Assembly (NCBI GenBank): GCA_964406475.1
Contig: CAYORS010000018.1
Location: 1 to 12,783 of the forward strand
Length of the DNA: 12,783 nucleotides
Source: JAQBQZ01 sp964406475
Lineage (GTDB): Bacteria; Patescibacteriota; Minisyncoccia; Phycocordibacterales; CAIRYW01
Direction: 5' to 3'
The notes under the pieces were generated by a model. It searched no databases, had not been told where the DNA came from, and saw nothing but the letters and a program-made list of their open reading frames with translations. Shown one piece after another: positions 1 through 7,110 of the stretch (positions are counted from its first letter, which is position 1; each line of letters starts with the position of its first letter). Made by a program: the position numbers and the translations under genes.

Positions 1-813
1 ATGCGTAATCCCTGCTTTGTGAAGTGTCTCCGCACAAACAGCAATGATGAAGAACATCACAATGTTAGAAAAAAGCATCCCTCCCCAAACATCGTACCGC
101 ATTTGCTTTATGTTTTGTGGTCCTTCGGCAAGTCTTGAATTGAGTGTAATGTCTCCTTTACTTATCTCATCTTCTACCTCTTGGGATGTTTGCCAAAAGA
201 AAAGATAAGGTGAAATAGTAGTGCCCAAGATAGCTGCCACAATAATGAAAGTGTCTTTATTCAAAGTGAGATGAGGAATGAAGGTGTTGCTCAAAAGAAC
301 AGAAAAATCAAAATTGAGTACTAGCCCCGTAACGATATATGTAAGAAGCGACAAAGAAAGCCATTTGAGGTATTTAGCGTAAGTTGTATAGCTTACGTAT
401 ATTTCAAGTAGCACAATCACAAGTGCAAAAAACAAAAGCGGAATCACAAAAGACATTTGAGGGAAAAACATCGTCACTGTACTCGCCATTGCCCCTAGAT
501 CTGCCCCAATGTTTAAAGTGTTTGCGGTAATAACCAAAAACCCACACACATAAAGCCACGATGACTTAAAATGAATGCGGATATTCTCCGCCAAACCTCT
601 TCCTGTGACAAGGGCAATACGAGCGCACATTTCTTGAACAATACCCATAAGAACAAAAGAATAAGGTGCAAGCCATAAGAATATAAACCCAAACTGAGAC
701 CCTGTCTGAGAGTATGTGGCAATACCCGAAGGATCATCATCAGCTGCTCCTGTGGTTATACCTGGACCTGCCATTTTCCACCATTTTTTTATCTGTTCAA
801 TTGTTTTTTTCAT
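1..813 (-). CDS. NRAMP-family (SLC11-like) divalent metal transporter, C-terminus cut by window edge
   Basis: The N-terminal 271 residues are present and the frame runs off position 1; family members are about 400-450 residues, so roughly a third is missing. It is a multi-span membrane protein. TM1 carries GPGITTGAADDDPSG (about 16-30), followed by ATYSQTGSQFG, and the segment QEMCARIALVTGRGLAENI (60-78) is the conserved NRAMP TM3 region. TM6 reads ILGTTISPY (195-203). In canonical Mn/Fe transporters TM1 has DPGN and TM6 has MPH. Here Asn is Gly (residue 30), Met is Ser (201) and His is Tyr (203), so the metal site is not the standard Mn/Fe one. Variants of this kind belong to NRAMP-related groups, some reported to move magnesium; the substrate here is unknown. 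The gene starts 13 bases after the stop of the 272-residue gene and is probably on the same transcript. No Shine-Dalgarno is visible. Family call is firm; substrate is not. Confidence 0.88.
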   Translation of the reverse strand, partial: MKKTIEQIKKWWKMAGPGITTGAADDDPSGIATYSQTGSQFGFIFLWLAPYSFVLMGIVQEMCARIALVTGRGLAENIRIHFKSSWLYVCGFLVITANTLNIGADLGAMASTVTMFFPQMSFVIPLLFFALVIVLLEIYVSYTTYAKYLKWLSLSLLTYIVTGLVLNFDFSVLLSNTFIPHLTLNKDTFIIVAAILGTTISPYLFFWQTSQEVEDEISKGDITLNSRLAEGPQNIKQMRYDVWGGMLFSNIVMFFIIAVCAETLHKAGITH

Positions 814-826
814 TTTGGTTGGTTAT

Positions 827-1645
827 TTATAAAAATTGTTCAAAACCATTTTCTCTGAGATCTTGTCTTCCATGTGGTACCACACCCGCACCAGCCTGTA
901 TTTTAATAGGAGTTATACCATTTTCTTTTTCTTTTAAAAGATAGTCATTGACAAGTTGCAGTTGAAGCATAAAAGCTCCTACACAGTGACTTAATTTTTT
1001 GTCATCAGCTTTAAGTGCAGATCCATTTACGAGAAGTTTACTTACACCAAGCTCTGAAAAAAGCTTATTGAGTCGATACATTCCCATTCGACCGTAATGA
1101 ATGAGTTCGTTTTGTCTCTTGTTTTTATCATTATTATGTTTTGGATCTTCTATATCGATAAGCTTTAAAAAACCATTATTATGAAGTGTAGGGGCAAGAT
1201 ATAACACTCTTGATTCTTTAGGATTTTTGGCTTCGGCACCAAATGTTTCAAAAACATTTCTTTCGTGATCAAAACTCTCTTCATCTACAAGTAATAATAT
1301 AGGTGGTCTATCAGGATGATCAGCTACATTTTGAAATATTTTTGTTGGAGGGTATGTCGCATAATCAATAGTTCCACTCTCCCTCTCCCCCTTTTGATAA
1401 TCAGGATGCACGTGGAATAGATGGATAAAAACTCTCAAAAGACCATTTGCTTTTTCAATTTCTTGTTTTAATGCTTTAAAAGCTTGTCCGCTCGTATCCA
1501 AAAGATCTATTCGTTTTGTGTGAGTGTATTTTTCTTCTCCTTGTTCTTGTTTTTTGATTTCAAGATCAAGCTCATCTCGTGTGGCAAAACGAGCTGTAAG
1601 CTCGGTAAGTGCTGGTTGAGATTCAGGATTTGTTAGTTCTTCCAT
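827..1645 (-). CDS. Unrecognised 272-residue soluble protein
   Basis: I do not recognise a family. The protein is hydrophilic, with no signal peptide or membrane span. Its first 70 residues are charged and probably helical, and may form a coiled coil. The middle holds a hydrophobic strand followed by acids (ILLLVDEESFDHE, about 116-128) and a second strand VLYLAPTLHNNG (147-158). The C-terminal third has LLVNGSALKADDKKLSH (204-220) and a predicted amphipathic helix, then a glycine-rich tail around AGAGVVPHGR (251-260). The ATG lies inside the end of the upstream exonuclease gene, in another frame (13-bp overlap), which suggests translational coupling and a shared function. The NRAMP gene follows after 13 bases. 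The reading frame is convincing because of its length, spacing and neighbours, but function cannot be stated. Confidence 0.8.
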   Translation of the reverse strand: MEELTNPESQPALTELTARFATRDELDLEIKKQEQGEEKYTHTKRIDLLDTSGQAFKALKQEIEKANGLLRVFIHLFHVHPDYQKGERESGTIDYATYPPTKIFQNVADHPDRPPILLLVDEESFDHERNVFETFGAEAKNPKESRVLYLAPTLHNNGFLKLIDIEDPKHNNDKNKRQNELIHYGRMGMYRLNKLFSELGVSKLLVNGSALKADDKKLSHCVGAFMLQLQLVNDYLLKEKENGITPIKIQAGAGVVPHGRQDLRENGFEQFL

Positions 1646-2223
1646 GGTATGGGGTTATTTTTAAACTCTTCAAACAAAACTTTACCATAAAGGAGTCGTG
1701 AGAAAGCCTCAGCTTCCCACTTGGCACCATTTAGTGCAATATGAGGTTTTGGTTCAGCTGGAAGTCCAACATAATTCATAATTTTGTCTGAATTAAGATC
1801 GGTTCTTCCGTTTGCCTGCGGTGGTGTTATTCCCTTTTTAATCATATCGTAATATACAATTGAATGCAGATCGATAATTCTATGAGCAAGAGAAAGATTC
1901 AGATGATATCTTTCTGATGTCTTAAGAAGGAAAGAAACATCAAAAAAAGGATTTTGCCCCCCTATTGTGTGTTCGTTTACTGTTTTGAGCCACTCCATAA
2001 ATAAAAGCAGCGCCTCTTTGTCTGTTTTGAGAGAGCTATCAAAAACCCGTTCAGGTGTGAATCCATTTATCTTCAAGGCATCTGTATCAATATGAGCCCC
2101 TTCAAAAGCAGAGCAATCAATATGAAAAGTATTCTTTGGATTATCAAAATCAATAGCACCTATTGATAAGAGACTGTGAAAGTCTGGATTCGTCCCGCTT
2201 GTTTCAACATCGACAATAATCAT
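1633..2223 (-). CDS. DnaQ-like 3'-5' exonuclease (DEDDh superfamily) with altered ExoIII motif
   Basis: A 196-residue stand-alone exonuclease-fold protein. ExoI is VDVETSG (4-10, with D5 and E7), ExoII is NPFFDVSFL (91-99, with D95), and ExoIII is HIALNGA (161-167). In the family ExoIII reads H-x4-D; here the histidine (H161) is present but the metal-binding aspartate position is Gly166 (codon GGT). The enzyme may have lost catalysis, or use another acid such as E170 or E172; this is inference. I place the start at the ATG at 2223 rather than an upstream in-frame GTG, because the extension would begin inside the rpmA terminator and a TATAAT box ends 9 bases before this ATG. It is the first gene of a three-gene minus-strand run. 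Substrate (DNA, RNA or short oligonucleotide) cannot be told from sequence. Confidence 0.85.
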   Translation of the reverse strand: MIIVDVETSGTNPDFHSLLSIGAIDFDNPKNTFHIDCSAFEGAHIDTDALKINGFTPERVFDSSLKTDKEALLLFMEWLKTVNEHTIGGQNPFFDVSFLLKTSERYHLNLSLAHRIIDLHSIVYYDMIKKGITPPQANGRTDLNSDKIMNYVGLPAEPKPHIALNGAKWEAEAFSRLLYGKVLFEEFKNNPIPWKN

Positions 2224-2232
2224 ATGGACTTT

Positions 2233-2238
2233 ATTATA
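2233..2238 (-). promoter_or_regulatory. -10 box of the exonuclease gene
   Basis: A perfect TATAAT read on the minus strand ends 9 bases before the ATG at 2223, which would put the transcript start within about 3 bases of the ATG. No good -35 is seen; the region where it would lie is the rpmA terminator. Confidence 0.5.
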
Positions 2239-2253
2239 TCGCGTCCTCAAAAC

Positions 2254-2280
2254 AAAAACCACACTCTCTGTGTGGTTTTT
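2254..2280 (-). terminator. Intrinsic terminator of rpmA
   Basis: A perfect 11-bp stem (AAAAACCACAC with GTGTGGTTTTT) closes a 5-base loop, and the T run on the minus strand continues into TTTTTGTTTT. It begins 6 bases after the rpmA stop codon. The A and T arms make it formally bidirectional, but only the minus strand has a gene feeding it. Confidence 0.85.
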
Positions 2281-2286
2281 GTTATC

Positions 2287-2586
2287 TTATTTCTTTTTTG
2301 ACTTCGATTCAGATGTTTCGATAGAAACTATTTTTCTTTTGACAGTTTTGCCATCAAAATTCTTCTTTCTTTTTTCTCCGAAGCGGACAATTCCTTCTTT
2401 GAGAGCAAAAAGAGTATGATCTTTACCTACTCCGATGTTCTCTCCTGCAAGAACCATTGTACCTCTTTGTCGGATAATAATATCGCCAACCTTTGCTTTT
2501 TCTCCATCATAGAGCTTAACACCAAGAAACTTTGGTTGTGAATCGGTCAGGTTTTTGGCGGTTCCGCCGGCTTTTTTGGTTGCCAT
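2287..2586 (-). CDS. rpmA: 50S ribosomal protein L27
   Basis: A 99-residue L27 (bL27) of the large ribosomal subunit, whose N-terminal tail reaches the peptidyl-transferase centre. The start MATKKAGG and the block IIIRQRGTMVLAG...VGKDHTLFAL (about 37-63) are the family signature. A Lys/Ser-rich tail after residue 70 makes it slightly longer than the usual 85-95. There is no cleavable N-terminal extension of the Firmicutes type. In most bacteria rpmA follows rplU directly; here rplU lies about 7.5 kb away and rpmA is transcribed alone, with its own promoter (2631-2659) and terminator (2254-2280). No Shine-Dalgarno is seen before the ATG. Confidence 0.97.
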   Translation of the reverse strand: MATKKAGGTAKNLTDSQPKFLGVKLYDGEKAKVGDIIIRQRGTMVLAGENIGVGKDHTLFALKEGIVRFGEKRKKNFDGKTVKRKIVSIETSESKSKKK

Positions 2587-2604
2587 AGTATGTCGTTTTT
2601 GTTA

Positions 2605-2632
2605 TTGAAAAATGAATTTATCGTTTTATAAT
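2605..2632 (+). promoter_or_regulatory. Promoter of the small membrane protein gene at 2674
   Basis: TTGAAA (2605-2610), a 16-base spacer, then TATAAT (2627-2632) on the plus strand. The transcript would start near 2639, giving a leader of about 35 bases. The -10 overlaps the -10 of the opposing rpmA promoter. Confidence 0.65.
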
Positions 2633-2659
2633 AGTAGCATTACATATAACCCTTTGCAA
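2631..2659 (-). promoter_or_regulatory. Probable rpmA promoter
   Basis: On the minus strand, TTGCAA (2659-2654), a 17-base spacer and TACTAT (2636-2631). Each hexamer matches consensus at 4 of 6 positions. The leader would be about 38 bases. It overlaps the plus-strand promoter in 2605-2632. Confidence 0.4.
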
Positions 2660-2673
2660 ACCTAAAAACGATA

Positions 2674-3045
2674 ATGATTAGTATATTACCTCATTTGGTT
2701 AATAAAATCAAGCTTCATTTACTTACATACAAAGTAGAGTTCGGTATTAGTCTTATTATCGCTCTTGTGGGGTTTTCTTGTTATTTTATAGGTGTTTTTA
2801 GCCGTTTTAATGTTCCCAAAGAAGATAAGATAGAAATTAGACCAGAAGAAGTCGCAAAAAAAGAAAACACAGAAAAAACTGATTCCCAAACCATTGTTGC
2901 TTCCAAAAATGGTAAGAAATATTATTTTACTTGGTGTAGTGGTGCAAGCCGTATATCAAGTAAAAACCGTGTTTATTTCAACTCGACAGCAGAGGCAAGG
3001 GCTCGTGGGCTTACGGCAGATACTCATTGTATGGGGCTCGATTGA
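2674..3045 (+). CDS. Small membrane-anchored protein with C-terminal Ada-like metal-binding domain
   Basis: A 123-residue protein with one membrane span (about 23-43, rich in Ile, Leu, Val and Phe), a short charged linker (45-70) and a compact C-terminal domain (about 73-122): VASKNGKKYYFTWC, then a run containing Asn, Phe and an Ala-rich helix, then THCMGL. This pattern resembles the Ada-type zinc domain found at the ends of small secreted proteins and nucleases, in which Tyr-His-x2-Cys and a later Cys hold the metal. Here the cysteines are C88 and C119, and the usual His is Tyr. Only two clear ligands remain, so zinc binding is uncertain. It has its own promoter and ends 2 bases before the convergent rplI stop. 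Domain call is from pattern memory; role unknown. Confidence 0.8.
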   Translation: MISILPHLVNKIKLHLLTYKVEFGISLIIALVGFSCYFIGVFSRFNVPKEDKIEIRPEEVAKKENTEKTDSQTIVASKNGKKYYFTWCSGASRISSKNRVYFNSTAEARARGLTADTHCMGLD

Positions 3046-3047
3046 AG

Positions 3048-3491
3048 CTAGAGTGCTTCGATGGTAATCACAACAAACCCTTTCTTATCTCCGATTCTGA
3101 TACCTACTTTGTGTTCACCCGTTTCTTTGATTGGCTTCGATAGGTCTATATGAGCACTGTCTATATCTGCTCCAAGAGAATTTTTGATTGCTTTGATTAT
3201 TTCTGGGATATGTACCTGTGCAAAGAGGTGTCCTTTTTCGTTTGCTTTTTCTTTTATGATAATCTGTTTTTGATCGATAGTGTTGAAGTTTGCAAGCAAA
3301 AGACTCTCTTGGATTTTTCTTTCATCTTCAAGACGATTTTTGAGTTCTTTTACTTTTTTGATATGAGCATCTGTTGCTACTTCTGCTTTTTTTTGAGGGA
3401 TGAGCATATTAAGTGCGTATCCATCTGAGACATCTTTGATGTCGTATTTTTTGCCGATCTTTGGAACATCTTTGAGTAAGATAACTTTCAT
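3048..3491 (-). CDS. rplI: 50S ribosomal protein L9
   Basis: A 147-residue full-length L9 (bL9). The N-terminal domain MKVILLKDVPKIGKK...VSDGYALNMLIP (1-32) is diagnostic. A long charged helix follows (about 40-75), then the C-terminal domain ending in HKVGIRIGDKKGFVVITIEAL. It starts 5 bases after the stop of the S41 protease gene and is presumably cotranscribed with it, an unusual partner for L9. No Shine-Dalgarno precedes the ATG (the upstream bases are A-rich). Several CPR lineages are reported to lack L9, so its presence limits the lineage options. It converges on the 2674 gene with no terminator-like hairpin between them. Confidence 0.97.
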   Translation of the reverse strand: MKVILLKDVPKIGKKYDIKDVSDGYALNMLIPQKKAEVATDAHIKKVKELKNRLEDERKIQESLLLANFNTIDQKQIIIKEKANEKGHLFAQVHIPEIIKAIKNSLGADIDSAHIDLSKPIKETGEHKVGIRIGDKKGFVVITIEAL

Positions 3492-3496
3492 AGTGT

Positions 3497-4708
3497 TTAT
3501 TTTTTGCGAATAAGATTAAGAGCTTTTTCTAATTGAGGGTCTTTGTTTGATTTGTAATCTTCAAGCGTATAATCGACTGCGTAGTCTGGCGCAATACCTT
3601 CATGAGATATTGAAAGTCCTGTTGATGTAAGCCATCGTGCAATTGTAACCTTGAGAACTGTTTTTGGAGACAGATCGAGAAGTTCCTGCACGGTGCCTTT
3701 GCCAAATGTTTTTTGGCCAACAAGCTTTGCTCCTGCATAATCTTTCAAAGCAGCCGCAAATATCTCAGATGCAGAAGCAGTGTTCTCATTAACAAGGATA
3801 ATAATCTGCGGCATTGAGGAGTTGAAGAGTGTGTATCCTTGACTTGTGTATATCACAGGGTCTTTGTGAGTACCAAAATCTTCTGTCACAATCACCTTGT
3901 CTTTAGGAACAAACCAGCTCGACATATCTATTGCTGCACTCAAATATCCTCCTGTATTGTTACGCAAATCAATAATGAGATGTCTGTATCCTTTGTGATT
4001 AAAGTCTTTGAGCGCATCACGGAAAAGCTCGTTTACATTAGATGTGAAAGTAATCACCTTGATAAGAAGTGTGTCATTTTCGTATTCTTTTGTTTCTATC
4101 ATAGGGGTTGTAATAGTATCTCGAACAATTGAAACTGTTTTGACAGTATCCTCACCTGCTTTTTTGATTCCAAGTACCACTGTTGTACCCTTTTTGCCAC
4201 GAATGAGTTTAACAGCGTCTTCTATACTCATGCCGGTAGTTGATACATCTCCTATCTTAACGATACGATCTCCTGCAGAAAGCCCTGCTTTATCAGCTGG
4301 AGAATCTTTGATTGGAGACACAATAGTAAGTTCGTTATTTTTGATATTCAAAACAGCTCCGATTCCATCAAGTTTACCAGACAGGTCGCTTTGGAATTCT
4401 TTTGTTTCTTCCGGATCCATAAAAGTGGTATATGGATCTCCATATGATTCTGCAAGACCTTTTATTGCTCCATATATTTTTTCTTGATCTGTGAGAGGTG
4501 TTGTGCTGCCTATGTGTTTTTGTTCAAGAAGATTCCAAGCCTTCCAAAACAAAGACATATCTACATTTTCAGTATTTTTGGTCAAACCATTCAAAGCAAT
4601 AGAGACGTTACCCTTGCTTGCATCGACATAAAGACCAGCAAAAAACGAAGCTCCGATAATAAAAGCACCTATGCTAAAAATCCCTATTTTTTTAAATATT
4701 TGTTTCAT
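3497..4708 (-). CDS. ctpA: S41 family carboxy-terminal processing protease
   Basis: A 403-residue serine protease that cuts exported proteins near their C-termini, outside the membrane. It has an N-terminal signal or anchor (about 8-28) and a PDZ domain at about 113-182 (GIGAVL...SPADKAGLSAGDRIVKIGD). The S41 core has DLRNNTGGYL (247-256), NENTASASEIFA (307-318, catalytic Ser312) and TFGKGTVQ (334-341, general base Lys337). The 25-residue Ser-Lys spacing matches the Prc/CtpA family. I start at the ATG at 4708: the in-frame extension upstream overlaps the promoter, and MKQIFKK begins a normal signal peptide. rplI follows after 5 bases. The promoter TTGCCC-N17-GATAAT ends 7 bases from the ATG. 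Confidence 0.95.
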   Translation of the reverse strand: MKQIFKKIGIFSIGAFIIGASFFAGLYVDASKGNVSIALNGLTKNTENVDMSLFWKAWNLLEQKHIGSTTPLTDQEKIYGAIKGLAESYGDPYTTFMDPEETKEFQSDLSGKLDGIGAVLNIKNNELTIVSPIKDSPADKAGLSAGDRIVKIGDVSTTGMSIEDAVKLIRGKKGTTVVLGIKKAGEDTVKTVSIVRDTITTPMIETKEYENDTLLIKVITFTSNVNELFRDALKDFNHKGYRHLIIDLRNNTGGYLSAAIDMSSWFVPKDKVIVTEDFGTHKDPVIYTSQGYTLFNSSMPQIIILVNENTASASEIFAAALKDYAGAKLVGQKTFGKGTVQELLDLSPKTVLKVTIARWLTSTGLSISHEGIAPDYAVDYTLEDYKSNKDPQLEKALNLIRKK

Positions 4709-4715
4709 ACTCTGT

Positions 4716-4744
4716 ATTATCTCAAAAAAAGACAATGTGGGCAA
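4716..4744 (-). promoter_or_regulatory. Promoter of the ctpA-rplI pair
   Basis: On the minus strand, TTGCCC (4744-4739), a 17-base spacer, then GATAAT (4721-4716), with only 7 bases to the ATG at 4708. The transcript would start at or next to the ATG. Confidence 0.6.
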
Positions 4745-4772
4745 ATCTCTTCTATATTAGGCTTTTTTGAAT

Positions 4773-4778
4773 TATAAT
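4773..4778 (+). promoter_or_regulatory. -10 box of the corA-cysS pair
   Basis: A perfect TATAAT whose last base is 6 bases before the ATG at 4785, so transcription would begin at the A of the start codon. The -35 is weak (near 4750-4755). It is back-to-back with the ctpA promoter. Confidence 0.6.
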
Positions 4779-4784
4779 ACGGAT

Positions 4785-5708
4785 ATGATAAAAGAATATA
4801 AATACAAAAACCACAAATGGATTGATCTTGAAAACCCTCAAGATGAAGAGATTAATAAAGTAATCAGGCAATATGATATCCCTATTGAAGTGGCGGAAGA
4901 TCTTTTTTCTCCTACTCCAAAACAACGTGTGGTTATGTATAGCAATTGTGTTTACATTGTTCTGCATTTTCCTACTCTTATAGGACACAAAGAAAAAACT
5001 CCCCATCACTACGACAATCGACAAGAGATTGATTTTATCGTGGGGAGAGATTTTCTTATTACTGTCCACTATGCCGAAGTTAAATCAATCAACCAGTTCT
5101 CTGAAGCATTGAGCATTGTTTCAGGAGATGAACAGGTTGAGGATAATGCTGGATTTATTTTCCACAAACTCATCAAACATCTCTATCACTCTCTTCTTCA
5201 TGATGTTGAGGTGATCAAAAGCGCTCTCCACAAAGCAGAAAACGCAATATTTAAAGGGGAAGAAAAGAAGATGGTTATCGAGCTTTCACATATTCATCGT
5301 GACATATTGCGTTTCAACAACGCCCTCATTCCTCACAAAGAAGCAATAGGTCTTCTCAACCAAATGTTCAAAGAGTTCTTGGGAGAAAAATACGAATACT
5401 TTATTCGTGATATGTTCGCAGAATATCAGCGTGTTGATAGGCGTATGCATAACAACAAAGATCTCTTAGACGAACTTCGTCATACAAATGACTCTCTCTT
5501 GTCTGCAAAACAAAACGAAGCAATGAAGGGTCTTACTATGATGGCTTTTATCACCTTCCCTCTTACTCTTATTGCAGCTTTGTTCAGTATGCGAGCAGAG
5601 ACAATGCCTATTATAGGTACCCCTCATGACTTTTTGATTATTATTGGAATAATGTGTCTTGTGATTGTGCTTTGTCTTGGATTTTTCAAATACAAAAAAT
5701 GGCTTTAA
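4785..5708 (+). CDS. corA: CorA-like divalent cation transporter with altered GMN motif
   Basis: A 307-residue CorA-type channel protein, acting in the cytoplasmic membrane as a pentamer in known members. A soluble N-terminal alpha/beta domain (about 1-110) is followed by a long helical stalk (about 120-245) rich in Glu, Lys and His. Two C-terminal spans follow: TMMAFITFPLTLIAALF (about 252-268) and IIIGIMCLVIVLCLGFF, then a basic tail FKYKKWL. After TM1 the family signature YGMN is replaced by FSMR (268-271, codons TTC AGT ATG CGA read directly). The fold is clear, but selectivity may differ from Mg2+-importing CorA. The ATG at 4785 is chosen over an in-frame TTG at 4767, because the TTG lies upstream of the TATAAT box. 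cysS follows after 4 bases. Confidence 0.9.
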   Translation: MIKEYKYKNHKWIDLENPQDEEINKVIRQYDIPIEVAEDLFSPTPKQRVVMYSNCVYIVLHFPTLIGHKEKTPHHYDNRQEIDFIVGRDFLITVHYAEVKSINQFSEALSIVSGDEQVEDNAGFIFHKLIKHLYHSLLHDVEVIKSALHKAENAIFKGEEKKMVIELSHIHRDILRFNNALIPHKEAIGLLNQMFKEFLGEKYEYFIRDMFAEYQRVDRRMHNNKDLLDELRHTNDSLLSAKQNEAMKGLTMMAFITFPLTLIAALFSMRAETMPIIGTPHDFLIIIGIMCLVIVLCLGFFKYKKWL

Positions 5709-5712
5709 ACAT

Positions 5713-7092
5713 ATGAAAATTATTCTTTCCAATACTCTAGGTAAAACAAAAGAAGAATTCAACACAATCGATGGGAGTAAAACGGTCCGTATGTATTCGT
5801 GCGGACCCACAGTATACAATATTGCACATATTGGCAATCTTCGTGCTTATGTCTGCGCAGATATTCTAAAAAGAGTACTTCTTTACAATGGTTATGAAGT
5901 AAAACACATCATAAACGTCACAGACATAGGACATCTCACAAGTGATGCTGATAGCGGAGAAGATAAAATGGTCAAAGCTCTAAAAAGAGAAGGTAAAGAT
6001 ATGACTCTTCATAATATGCGATCAGTTGCCGATTTTTATTTTCAAAAATTTAAAGAAGATACAAAAAAACTCAACATACTCGATGCGTCCCACTATCCTT
6101 TTGCAAGTGATCATATAAAAGAAGACATCGATCTTATTGAAAATTTGCAAAACAAACATATTGCGTACAAAACATCAGATGGTATATATTTTGATACCTC
6201 AAAAGTCTCTTATGGTAAATTGTTCAAATCAACCTCTGAAGACGATTCTCGTAAACGCATTGAACACAATCAAGAAAAAAGAAATTTCAAAGATTTTGCA
6301 TTGTGGAAATTCGCAGACGAGAACGGAGTTGGGTTTGAGGCACCTTTTGGCAAAGGGTTCCCTGGTTGGCATATTGAATGTTCTGCAATGAGTGAAAAAT
6401 ATCTTGGGGTACCTTTTGATATTCACACAGGAGGGATCGATCATATTCCTGTTCATCATAACAACGAAATAGCTCAAACCGAGGGTGCTCGAGATGAGCT
6501 TTTGGCGCGTTTTTGGATTCATAATGCTCACATCACAATTGGTGAAGAGAAGATGGCAAAGAGTGGTGAAAATTTTCTTTCTCTTTCATATCTTGAAGCA
6601 CATAACCTCTCTCCGCTCGCATACCGCTATTGGCTTCTTACTAGTCATTATTCGACACAACTCTCTTTTGACATTTCATATATAGAGCAGGCCCAGAACG
6701 CCTTCAAAAAGCTCAAAAATGCTCTCGGAGAATTGCCTCCCAACGGATCAGTGAACGAAGAATACAAACAATCGCGATTCATTCCTCTTATCAATAACGA
6801 TCTTGATACACCCAAAGCAATAGCTCTTGTGTGGGAAATTCTCAAAGATCCTAACCTCAGTCCAGAAGACAAGAAAGCAACCATTCTTGATTTTGACAAA
6901 GTGTTCGGACTATCTCTTTCTTCTGAAGATAAGGAAGATGTTCCTCAGCACATAAAAGAGCTTGCTTCAAAAAGAGATCTCGCACGGAAAAACAAAGATT
7001 GGCAAGAGTCTGATGAATTAAGAGACCAAATCCAAAAACAAGGTTTTGATATCAAGGATACAGACGAAGGATTCCTCTTGATAAAAAAATAA
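5713..7092 (+). CDS. cysS: Cysteine--tRNA ligase
   Basis: A 459-residue class I aminoacyl-tRNA synthetase charging tRNA-Cys, close to the 461 of E. coli. Visible elements: MYSCGPTVYNIAHIGNLR (27-44) with the HIGH-type motif HIGN and zinc ligand C30; WHIECSAM (219-226) with C223; VHHNNEIAQ (247-255) with H248 and E252 completing the zinc site; and the KMSKS-type loop KMAKS (280-284). The C-terminal helical region ends DSDELRDQ-like (WQESDELRDQI), typical of the family. The ATG at 5713 gives MKIILSNTLG, the normal start, and the frame upstream only runs into corA. There is no ribosome site; it is probably translated by readthrough or reinitiation from corA. A candidate RNA gene promoter begins inside its last codons. 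Confidence 0.97.
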   Translation: MKIILSNTLGKTKEEFNTIDGSKTVRMYSCGPTVYNIAHIGNLRAYVCADILKRVLLYNGYEVKHIINVTDIGHLTSDADSGEDKMVKALKREGKDMTLHNMRSVADFYFQKFKEDTKKLNILDASHYPFASDHIKEDIDLIENLQNKHIAYKTSDGIYFDTSKVSYGKLFKSTSEDDSRKRIEHNQEKRNFKDFALWKFADENGVGFEAPFGKGFPGWHIECSAMSEKYLGVPFDIHTGGIDHIPVHHNNEIAQTEGARDELLARFWIHNAHITIGEEKMAKSGENFLSLSYLEAHNLSPLAYRYWLLTSHYSTQLSFDISYIEQAQNAFKKLKNALGELPPNGSVNEEYKQSRFIPLINNDLDTPKAIALVWEILKDPNLSPEDKKATILDFDKVFGLSLSSEDKEDVPQHIKELASKRDLARKNKDWQESDELRDQIQKQGFDIKDTDEGFLLIKK

Positions 7093-7105
7093 AAAGGTGT
7101 ACTAT
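7078..7105 (+). promoter_or_regulatory. Promoter for a candidate small RNA
   Basis: TTGATA (7078-7083, 5 of 6 to consensus, inside the last cysS codons), a 16-base spacer, then TACTAT (7100-7105). TATATT at 7103-7108 is an alternative -10. The transcript would start near 7111. Confidence 0.5.
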
Positions 7106-7110
7106 ATTTT

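Noticed and set aside
3043..3054. TGA read as glycine (alternative code of some CPR groups), extending the 2674 protein by Gly-Ser
   Set aside because: No in-frame TGA interrupts any other gene in the window, tryptophan is coded by TGG, and the protein ends naturally at TGA.
3839..4487. Open frames on the plus strand opposite ctpA
   Set aside because: They are antisense to a well-recognised protease, have no promoter, and their composition (Ser-rich, with shifted hydrophobic runs) is typical of shadow frames.
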